5,096 nt of DNA from an uncultured Haemophilus sp. (GTDB lineage: Bacteria > Pseudomonadota > Gammaproteobacteria > Enterobacterales > Pasteurellaceae), in NCBI GenBank assembly GCA_902482195.1, contig CABSZQ010000124.1:1-5096 (forward strand), in the 5' to 3' direction. How positions within the stretch are numbered: the stretch's first letter is position 1; every line of letters starts with the position of its first letter. This document shows positions 1 to 4,021 of this stretch, one piece after another. A model generated the notes under the pieces. It was not told the DNA's origin and did not search any database. It was given only the letters and a program-made list of their open reading frames with translations. Position numbers and translations under genes: made by a program.

Positions 1-678
1 ACCATGGACGGCGTGGCACAGTGGCAGTTCACTAGCATGTACAGGTCCGGTGGGCTCGACGGGAACGTTGACTTGCTGGGTATCACGCAAAACGGCTATC
101 GTAAAGGAGATGCTGCAAAGCCTGTAAGCAAGCCGTCAGCCGTCAAGCAGGGTATCAAGGCAGATAACACGCCTAAGACCGACATCAAGGCCGGCTACAC
201 GGTCAAGGTCAACTTCAGTGCCAGCAAGTGGGCAAGCGGGCAGTATATCCCGTCGTGGGTACACGGCAAGGCCTATCGTGTACAACAGGTATCAGGTGAC
301 CGAGTGCTACTGGCCGGCATCATGAGTTGGATCAACAGGGCTGACGTCGAGATACTGCAGACGTCGGCGCAAGCCAAGCAGACTTCCGGTAGCACCTACA
401 CTGTGCAGTCGGGCGATAGTTGGTGGAGCATCGCCACCCGTCACGGCATGTCCATGTATACACTAGCGGCACGCAACGGCAAGACTATCTACAGTATGCT
501 GCATCCGGGCGACAAGTTGGCTATCAGTGGGCAGATGTTACGCACGTATACAGTGCGCCGTGGTGACACGTTGAGCAGCATTGCTAGTCGGCTTGGCGTA
601 TCGGTAAGCTCACTGGCTAGTCGCAATCACATCAGCAACATTAACTGGATTTACCCAGGCCAAAGATTAACTATATAG
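1..678 (+). CDS. Prophage endolysin, C-terminal part (GH25 lysozyme end, SH3-like segment, two LysM repeats)
   Basis: This is a peptidoglycan hydrolase released at the end of the phage lytic cycle. The 5' end is missing: the frame is open to base 1, so the Met at position 4 is probably internal. Counting from that Met, residues 5-24 (VAQWQFTS...GGLDGNVDL) look like the last strand of a GH25 muramidase, with the WQFTS and GNVDL signatures. A Lys/Pro/Ala linker follows, then an SH3-like wall-binding segment at about 64-117 (IPSWVHGKAY, VSGDRVLL). Two LysM repeats lie at 132-174 (YTVQSGDSWWSIA) and 182-224 (YTVRRGDTLSSIA); they bind N-acetylglucosamine-containing wall glycan. The catalytic core lies upstream of the window. 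Base composition is richer in G+C than the phage genes that follow. A terminator begins 7 nt after the stop, which suits the last gene of a lysis module. Domain identification is confident; the muramidase call rests on the short tail. Confidence 0.9.
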   Translation, partial: TMDGVAQWQFTSMYRSGGLDGNVDLLGITQNGYRKGDAAKPVSKPSAVKQGIKADNTPKTDIKAGYTVKVNFSASKWASGQYIPSWVHGKAYRVQQVSGDRVLLAGIMSWINRADVEILQTSAQAKQTSGSTYTVQSGDSWWSIATRHGMSMYTLAARNGKTIYSMLHPGDKLAISGQMLRTYTVRRGDTLSSIASRLGVSVSSLASRNHISNINWIYPGQRLTI

Positions 679-685
679 ATTGTTG

Positions 686-718
686 AAGCCGGGATTAATT
701 TCCTGGTTTTTTTATTTT
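686..718 (+). terminator. Rho-independent terminator after the endolysin gene
   Basis: A 9-bp stem (AAGCCGGGA at 686-694 with TCCTGGTTT at 701-709, two G-U pairs) closes a 6-nt loop. A T-rich run continues to about 718. It ends the rightward lysis transcript. Confidence 0.8.
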
Positions 719-778
719 GTCTAAAAATATTCATCATGGCAAGAAAATCAAATACCCACTTTAAACACACAAAACCCT

Positions 779-792
779 TATAAACGTTTATA
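779..792. repeat. 14-bp perfect palindrome next to the left att-like repeat
   Basis: TATAAACGTTTATA is a perfect palindrome. Its last three bases overlap the left copy of the att-like repeat. It could be a recombinase or accessory-protein binding site, but it is AT-rich and chance cannot be excluded. Confidence 0.5.
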
Positions 793-823
793 TATCAACA
801 ATATAAAATCCTGTACTCTCCTT
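790..823 (+). repeat. Putative phage attachment-site repeat, left copy
   Basis: ATATATCAAC, 8 nt, ATCCTGTACT, 1 nt, TCCTT. The same three blocks with exactly the same spacing recur at 3421-3454; 27 of 34 positions are identical. The copy lies between the end of the endolysin module and the 3' end of an integrase gene, where attP sits in many lactobacillus phages. The imperfect identity means the true crossover core may be only the 10-bp ATCCTGTACT block or part of it. The alternative is an unrelated dispersed phage repeat. Confidence 0.5.
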
Positions 824-828
824 TTTAA

Positions 829-911
829 TGAATCATATGCTTTAATATAACACGCAAAAACGCCTAAAAATAGGCGTTTTTATTTTTTATGAATCGTATG
901 TTTTAGTATGT
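829..911 (+). repeat. Imperfect direct repeat flanking the bidirectional terminator
   Basis: Two 22-nt copies, 829-850 and 890-911, match at 17 positions; both begin TGAATC and continue as TATG, one base, TTTA. The second copy is the last codons and stop region of the integrase. The first lies beyond it, between the terminator and the att-like repeat. They could be integrase arm-type sites or a partial duplication of the integrase 3' end. Confidence 0.4.
856..887. terminator. Bidirectional Rho-independent terminator between endolysin and integrase
   Basis: A perfect 11-bp stem (AAAAACGCCTA at 856-866, TAGGCGTTTTT at 871-881) closes an AAAA loop. There is an A-run on one side and a T-run on the other, so the hairpin works on both strands. 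It lies directly downstream of the leftward integrase stop and also backs up the endolysin terminator. Confidence 0.85.
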
Positions 912-1373
912 TTTAAAAATTTTTGTGCACGCTCCGTGTTTAATTTATCTAAACTAGATGAAATCAAATCATCGGTTTGTGTCTTAAATTCATCAATTAA
1001 ATATGAGTAAATTCTGGTTGTGGTAGTTATATCTGAATGACCTAATCTTTTTGCAATGGCATAAATGTCAATTCCTTCTGATAATAAGTAAGCAACATGA
1101 GTGTGCCTTAAACTATGAAAATGAAAACCGTGCTTATTTATACTGATTTTGCTAAGACAATCTCTTAACGTTTTATTAACTGCTGAAGAAGTAGGGATGG
1201 TGCCATATTGATTAATAAATACCATTTTTTGTTTGATTGTAATTCTTTTAGTATATTTAGCATTTCGTCATTTATTCGTATAAATCTTTTGCTAGATTCG
1301 TTTTTTGTATCTTTAATTTTTTAGTAGGCTTATACCAAGCCTTATTAATTTCGATCGTTTTAAAAGTGAAATC
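887..1373 (-). pseudogene. Tyrosine-recombinase phage integrase remnant (N-terminus deleted, two frameshifts)
   Basis: An intact protein of this family excises and integrates phage DNA at att sites. The frame at 887-1225 carries the catalytic end: HSLRH (H37 and R40 counted from the ATG at 1225), LGHSD (H63) and the nucleophile in TRIYSYL (Y73). Homology continues upstream in two other frames. The segment read as KDTKNESSKRFIRINDEML and KELQSNKK is joined to the C-terminal frame across an A6 run (1225-1230). The segment FKTIEINKAWYKPTKK is joined to it near another A6 run (1317-1322), where TTTAAA appears to have become TTAAA. Recognisable integrase sequence stops at about 1373 (DFTFK), where the MuF gene begins. 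The N-terminal DNA-binding domain and first catalytic Arg are absent. About 160 residues remain of a usual ~380, so it should be inactive. The short C-terminal frame could still be translated, but no good ribosome site precedes its ATG. Confidence 0.85.
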
Positions 1374-2403
1374 TTTTGAAAAAACGGCTGCTCGAATGGT
1401 CGCACAAAAAGATTTTAGTAAATATGCTAATGACCGCTTGAAAATTTATAATGCGACTATGAAGATTAACCGGTTAGAGCATTTAAAAGCAATGCTAGGC
1501 TTGGAGATTACTAAGGTTACCAGCAAAGAAGAAAAAGAATTCAATAAATATTTGCTAGCATCTTACCAAAATGAAGTAAAGCGTCAATCAGGTATATTAG
1601 GGTACCACAAAAGCAATGAGATAAAAGAGCAAGCTCAAAGTGTCGCTGAAGCTAGTTTTCATGGAGCGACGTGGTCAAGCAGATTATGGATTAATCAGGA
1701 CGTGCTAAAAGCTAAACTGGATACATTGATTAGCTGTGCAATGGTACAAGGTACTAATCCTAAACAGATGATAGCTAATTTAAAACAGAATGTGGCTAAA
1801 GAGATTACAAACGCTACATCTGTTATTGAAAACTTAGTAATTACTGAAACTGCTCGTGTGCAAGATGTAGCACAAATGAATTCATTTAAACGTAACGGAA
1901 TTAAATTTTGCAAATGGATTGCCGAACCAACAGCGTGTAAAAGGTGTCGCGAAATTGCTGAGCGCAATAATGAATATGGAATTGGGGTTTACTCTTTAGA
2001 CGATGTGCCGTTGATTCCAGAACATCCACGTTGCCGGTGCAGTAAGGCGGCTTATTGGGTTGATGAACTAAAAAATAATTTTTTGAACAACATTGAGCCG
2101 AGTTTAAGTCTCGAACATAGCATTCCTTTTTCTTATAATCCATCTTCAGTTGTACTTAAATTAGCAGATGGTAAGCCTGTTCAATACCGTGTTTATGATT
2201 CTTTAGGTAAACCAAAGGTCGATTATGATTTAACTAATCAAGGCGCACCAAAGCATCACCCAATAGTACCGCATGCGCATGACTGGCTTGCCATTAAGGA
2301 TGGTGGTGTTGTAAAATATAAGCGGAAAAAAGAGTGGCGTAAATTAAACCAGAACGAGAAAAATAATATAGAAAGGTGGTTAAAATCCCATGAACGCAAA
2401 TAA
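1366..2403 (+). CDS. MuF-type phage minor head protein with C-terminal polymorphic-toxin-like domain
   Basis: The protein has 345 residues from a GTG at 1366. Residues ~1-160 are a helical minor head (SPP1 gp7/MuF) region, for example KYANDRLKIYNATMKINRLE. Residues ~182-226 are the MuF core: C191xxC194, then GVYSLDDVPLIPEHPRCRCS with H220, C223 and C225, a likely metal-binding Cys/His set. Residues ~266-345 are not head protein: YRVYDSLGKPKVDYD (274-288) and PKHHPIVPHAHDW (295-307), followed by a Lys/Arg-rich tail. The Asp/Gly/Pro pattern ending in PHAHDW resembles polymorphic toxin C-termini (Ntox24-like by memory), probably a nuclease. MuF-toxin fusions are a known class in temperate phages of Firmicutes; toxicity here is inferred. 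The next gene overlaps by 14 nt and is a candidate immunity gene. The GTG has no ribosome binding site and lies inside integrase sequence, so the true N-terminus was probably deleted and expression is doubtful. Confidence 0.8.
   Translation: MKSFEKTAARMVAQKDFSKYANDRLKIYNATMKINRLEHLKAMLGLEITKVTSKEEKEFNKYLLASYQNEVKRQSGILGYHKSNEIKEQAQSVAEASFHGATWSSRLWINQDVLKAKLDTLISCAMVQGTNPKQMIANLKQNVAKEITNATSVIENLVITETARVQDVAQMNSFKRNGIKFCKWIAEPTACKRCREIAERNNEYGIGVYSLDDVPLIPEHPRCRCSKAAYWVDELKNNFLNNIEPSLSLEHSIPFSYNPSSVVLKLADGKPVQYRVYDSLGKPKVDYDLTNQGAPKHHPIVPHAHDWLAIKDGGVVKYKRKKEWRKLNQNEKNNIERWLKSHERK
2372..2379 (+). promoter_or_regulatory. Ribosome binding site of the putative immunity gene
   Basis: AAAGGTGG, 10 nt before the ATG at 2390, lies inside the last codons of the MuF gene. 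It supports that start and lets the small gene be translated independently of the toxin. Confidence 0.6.
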
Positions 2404-2647
2404 CCTTAATACTCTAAAAGCTTTAAAAGAAGCAATGAGTTATAATCTTGAAATTTATTTCAAAATAAATGGTAAGCAATACATGATTTTACCTGATCCC
2501 AAAACTGGGATATTAGAGGATGGATGGCTTTTAGTTTGTGAAAATTCTCTTTTAAAAAAGGGAGCCACCTTTGATATTTTTAACTATAAAATTAATGGAC
2601 GGTTACTTAAGGATATTTGGTCAGAGGTTAAAGATGTTGAAATGTAA
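2390..2647 (+). CDS. Small protein overlapping the MuF toxin gene, probable immunity protein
   Basis: This 85-residue acidic/mixed soluble protein has no signal peptide or membrane segment. Visible blocks are an N-terminal helix (LNTLKALKEAM), a beta pair EIYFKINGKQYMILP (21-35), a turn with GWLLVCENS (45-53), and a C-terminal FDIFNYKINGRLLKDIWSEV (61-80). The pattern 'f.ingk.y' early with 'f.idGk.L.diw.ev' at the end recurs, from memory, in small proteins near toxins in Firmicutes. I know no characterised member. Its start overlaps the toxin frame by 14 nt and has its own ribosome site, the usual arrangement for an immunity gene after a polymorphic toxin. The likely role is to bind and neutralise the C-terminal domain of the preceding protein in the cytoplasm. 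That role is inferred from position. The alternative is an ordinary phage accessory protein. Confidence 0.65.
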   Translation: MNANNLNTLKALKEAMSYNLEIYFKINGKQYMILPDPKTGILEDGWLLVCENSLLKKGATFDIFNYKINGRLLKDIWSEVKDVEM

Positions 2648-2665
2648 CAAAAAGGAGCATTTTAC

Positions 2666-2827
2666 ATGAAAGTGAAGAAAAAGCCAGTTGTCCTTATGGC
2701 AGAACAGGCAACAAAAAATGGTAGAATTAAAACGCTTGAAGGCACGATGTATTATCACAAATGCGATTACATTTTAACTGGAACTCAAGGTGAAAGATGG
2801 CCGATAAAAAAAGAAGAAACCTTTTAA
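2666..2827 (+). CDS. Small phage protein of unknown function (53 aa)
   Basis: The ATG at 2666 follows AAAGGAG (2651-2657) by 8 nt, a strong site. The product begins MKVKKKPVVLMAEQA and contains TLEGTMYYHKCDYILTG followed by TQGERWPIKKEETF. The pattern (V.AEQ, then GD/CDYI.TG..GE.WP) recurs in short proteins of Firmicutes phages, usually in accessory or early regions. No function is known to me. Relatives, as I recall them, run on after 'WPI.KD.F' with a few more residues, so this copy may be slightly shortened at its C-terminus. It starts 18 nt after the putative immunity gene and could be cotranscribed with it. Confidence 0.7.
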   Translation: MKVKKKPVVLMAEQATKNGRIKTLEGTMYYHKCDYILTGTQGERWPIKKEETF

Positions 2828-2979
2828 AGATTTCTTCTTCAAAGTAGATTTGAAATTATTCCCAGTAATTTCAATCAAAATAGAACTTGGGTTTAAACGA
2901 TAGAACCTAATAAACCCACTAAAGAAAGGGGGGATGCCCCTCCTCTTTAATGTACATTCTATCATAACGGTATAAGAAA
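2828..2979 (+). promoter_or_regulatory. Intergenic region dense in inverted repeats
   Basis: Three hairpin-forming elements lie in 152 bp. The first is a 9-bp perfect repeat, TTGAAATTA (2850-2858) with TAATTTCAA (2866-2874), around a 7-nt loop. The second is TGGGTTTA (2888-2895) with TAAACCCA (2911-2918), whose left arm overlaps the palindrome GTTTAAAC (2891-2898). The third is AGGGG (2927-2931) with CCCCT (2937-2941), extended by AAAG/CTTT (2921-2924, 2945-2948). The hexamer TAGAAC occurs twice, 20 bp apart (2881, 2901), about two helical turns. None is followed by a clean T-run, so operator or RNA-structure roles are as likely as termination. No convincing promoter was identified. Confidence 0.45.
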
Positions 2980-3129
2980 ATGAACTGGAAAAAATTACTA
3001 CTTGGCAATTATGAATATCATAGAAAGTCAAAAGATGGCAAGCTAGACATGCGTATTAATTTACAATTCGGTATTTTACTAGCATTTGTAATTATCGCGC
3101 TAATCATTTTATTAATTTGGCTACTTTAA
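2980..3129 (+). CDS. Small single-span membrane protein of the prophage remnant (49 aa)
   Basis: The product begins MNWKKLLLGNYEYHRK, has a short charged stretch (KSKDGKLDMR), and ends in a hydrophobic helix of about 20 residues (ILLAFVIIALIILLIWLL) that reaches the C-terminus. This predicts a tail-anchored or single-pass protein with its N-terminus probably in the cytoplasm. Function is unknown. It is too simple to call a holin, which usually has more than one span or a charged C-terminal tail. No good ribosome binding site precedes the ATG at 2980, which lowers confidence. The next gene starts 22 nt after its stop. Confidence 0.55.
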   Translation: MNWKKLLLGNYEYHRKSKDGKLDMRINLQFGILLAFVIIALIILLIWLL

Positions 3130-3135
3130 ACAGAA

Positions 3136-3144
3136 AGAGAGGAG
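3136..3144 (+). promoter_or_regulatory. Strong ribosome binding site of the truncated XRE gene
   Basis: AGAGAGGAG ends 7 nt before the GTG at 3152 and decides that start. Confidence 0.65.
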
Positions 3145-3151
3145 ATTTTTT

Positions 3152-3262
3152 GTGCCTAAAATTACGATTAAGGCTGCACGAGTTAATGCAGATATGACGC
3201 AAGCTGAAGTAGCAGAAAAATTATCGATAGCTCCATCGACTAGAAGGCAATACTGTTTGTGA
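3152..3262 (+). pseudogene. Cro/XRE-family phage regulator, truncated inside the helix-turn-helix
   Basis: The start is a GTG with a strong ribosome site. The product begins MPKITIKAARVNADMTQAEV, then AEKLSIAPST, the standard opening of short phage XRE regulators: helix 1, then the TQAEVAEKL helix and the turn. After residue ~30 the family's recognition helix and W-E-NG motif are expected. Instead there are six unrelated residues (RRQYCL) and a stop. Intact relatives are about 60-70 residues, so half is missing. Such proteins bind early-promoter operators and help set the lysis-lysogeny decision; this one lacks most of its recognition helix and should not bind DNA normally. Sequence after ~3240 belongs to something else, so a deletion or recombination joint lies there. 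Confidence 0.75.
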
Positions 3263-3372
3263 GTAACCAGCTCACTTTTATCAAGATTGGCCGAAAATCC
3301 CGTGACTTTAGTCAATGGTGGTTGACTAAAGCGACTAATCAAAAAGATTCTATTAATAGTGCGTATAAATAA
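3259..3372 (+). pseudogene. Short unrecognised reading frame after the truncated regulator
   Basis: A GTG at 3259 overlaps the previous stop as GTGA and opens a frame of 37 residues: SNQLTFIKIGRKSRDFSQWW, then LTKATNQKDSINSAYK. The frame also runs upstream to about 3244 (KAILF). The stretch TFIKIGRKSRDFSQWW looks like protein-coding sequence, with a strand and then a W-containing helix, as in the C-terminal part of small phage DNA-binding or excisionase-like proteins. I do not recognise the family. It is probably the 3' end of a gene whose beginning was deleted when the joint at ~3240 formed. Confidence 0.35.
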
Positions 3373-3384
3373 ACACAATAAAAT

Positions 3385-3401
3385 GTGCACACATCGTGCA
3401 C
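3385..3401. repeat. Paired GTGCAC palindromes
   Basis: GTGCAC occurs at 3385-3390 and 3396-3401, 11 bp apart, about one helical turn. Each hexamer is a palindrome and the pair also forms an inverted repeat. It is 19 nt from the right att-like repeat. It may be a protein-binding site or chance. Confidence 0.35.
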
Positions 3402-3420
3402 TAATTGCTTGCAAATGCTA

Positions 3421-3454
3421 ATATATCAACCTTTAACTATCCTGTACTATCCTT
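3421..3454 (+). repeat. Putative phage attachment-site repeat, right copy
   Basis: ATATATCAAC, 8 nt, ATCCTGTACT, 1 nt, TCCTT, with the same spacing as the copy at 790-823 and in the same orientation. It lies between the last phage-like fragment and the terminator that precedes host sequence, so it is a candidate attR/attB half. Together the two copies bracket 2.6 kb containing the integrase remnant and the MuF-toxin genes. Confidence 0.5.
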
Positions 3455-3470
3455 AAATATATTGAGTAAG

Positions 3471-3497
3471 AAGCCTTGAAAGAAAGGCTTTTTATTT
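3471..3497 (+). terminator. Rho-independent terminator at the right prophage border
   Basis: A 7-bp stem (AAGCCTT at 3471-3477, AAGGCTT at 3484-3490) closes a 6-nt loop and is followed by TTTATTTTT. It should stop rightward phage transcription before the hisS region. Confidence 0.8.
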
Positions 3498-3500
3498 TTG

Positions 3501-3736
3501 CTTTCGCAACATATGTTTTTTGGTCGTTCATTCAGAATTTTTGCAATTTGATTGCTTGGTCGAATGGCGATGTTCATTAATATGCGTATGATGGGTGGGA
3601 AAACACGGGCGAAAAAAACATTGGCGTCGGTCCCAATAAAATGATGCTGGCGGAAGCTAGCAAAGATTACTCTAAAGGGTTGCCAATCAGGTGAGAGACG
3701 TCGGCTTGTTCAAATAAAAACAAGTCGCAACAACGC
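3501..3736. other. Gene-free stretch upstream of the hisS promoter with possible decayed coding sequence
   Basis: No intact gene is visible. Between about 3570 and 3690 the plus strand reads GWENTGEKNIGVGPNKMM then LAEASKDYSKGLPI in one frame, with a stop on each side and no start. Its composition is closer to hisS than to the phage genes, so it may be a gene scar, but I do not recognise the family. The minus strand is also open over about 3438-3710 without a usable start. A 9-bp hairpin (CGGCTTGTT at 3702-3710, AACAAGTCG at 3719-3727, one G-U pair) lacks a T-run and lies just before the promoter. Confidence 0.4.
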
Positions 3737-3765
3737 TTGACTTAACATTTGATATTTAGTACACT
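3737..3765 (+). promoter_or_regulatory. Housekeeping promoter of hisS
   Basis: The -35 is TTGACT (3737-3742) and the -10 is TACACT (3760-3765), separated by exactly 17 bp. This predicts a transcript start near 3772, just before the T-box leader. Confidence 0.8.
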
Positions 3766-3771
3766 GTATGT

Positions 3772-3990
3772 ATCATAAATGAACCGGTGAAAAAGAGGAG
3801 TAGAAAAGAAGACCGCACAGAGAGTGGACGGGTGCTGCAAAGTCCAACGGATCGACTTTTCGAAAGACACTTTCGAGGCGTGCTTGATGAAAGCACCGCG
3901 ACATGGCGCGTTATCCCTGAGTTTATAAGCCAAGGTGGTACCGTGCTTTTGCGCCCTTGTCGATCAGAGATGATCGATAGGGGCTTTTTT
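3772..3990 (+). promoter_or_regulatory. T-box leader controlling hisS (possible Asp/His dual specifier)
   Basis: This tRNA-sensing leader lets transcription continue when the cognate tRNA is uncharged. Stem I base: CGGTG (3785-3789) with CACCG (3894-3898). GA motif: AGTAGA (3799-3804). AG bulge: AGAGAG (3819-3824), followed by stem TGGAC/GTCCA (3825-3829, 3842-3846) and distal loop GGGTGCTGCAAA. The probable specifier region is GAAAGACACTTTC, with GAC at 3866-3868 and CAC at 3868-3870. Its layout matches my memory of the glyQS specifier loop (GAAA, codon, A). The T-box itself is AAGGTGGTACCGTG (3932-3945). The antiterminator is fully visible: CAAGG (3931-3935) with CCTTG (3955-3959), the canonical 7-nt bulge TGGTACC (3936-3942), and GTGC with GCGC (3943-3946, 3951-3954). 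T-box identity is near certain; the exact specifier is inferred, and another GAC lies at 3854-3856. Confidence 0.93.
3953..3990 (+). terminator. T-box regulatory terminator
   Basis: A 14-bp stem (GCCCTTGTCGATCA at 3953-3966 with TGATCGATAGGGGC at 3971-3984, two G-U pairs) closes a GAGA loop and is followed by six T. Its 5' arm contains the CCTTG that the antiterminator needs, so the two folds exclude each other. Confidence 0.93.
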
Positions 3991-4007
3991 GTTGCCGGAA
4001 AATCAAC

Positions 4008-4013
4008 AGGAGG
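4008..4013 (+). promoter_or_regulatory. Ribosome binding site of hisS
   Basis: AGGAGG, 8 nt before the ATG at 4022. It fixes the hisS start. Confidence 0.85.
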
Positions 4014-4021
4014 AATTAAAA

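Noticed and set aside
922..936. Similarity of the TGTGCAC stretch in the integrase 3' end to the GTGCAC pair near 3385
   Set aside because: Only 11 of the first 15 bases match and the protein frames do not agree. It is too weak to call a duplicated integrase end.
1695..2143. Minus-strand frames inside the MuF gene
   Set aside because: They lie opposite a coding frame with clear MuF motifs and look like antisense shadows.
2774..3031. An 85-codon minus-strand frame over the small phage genes
   Set aside because: It is rich in Phe and Ser from reading A/G-rich ribosome sites and hairpins backwards, and it has no start signal.
2980..3129. Holin assignment for the 49-aa membrane protein
   Set aside because: It has one C-terminal span only, is not next to the endolysin, and lacks the usual charged tail.
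3121..3414. A 97-codon minus-strand frame opposite the XRE fragment
   Set aside because: It has no recognisable motif or ribosome site. The plus strand there has a clear XRE start with AGAGAGGAG.
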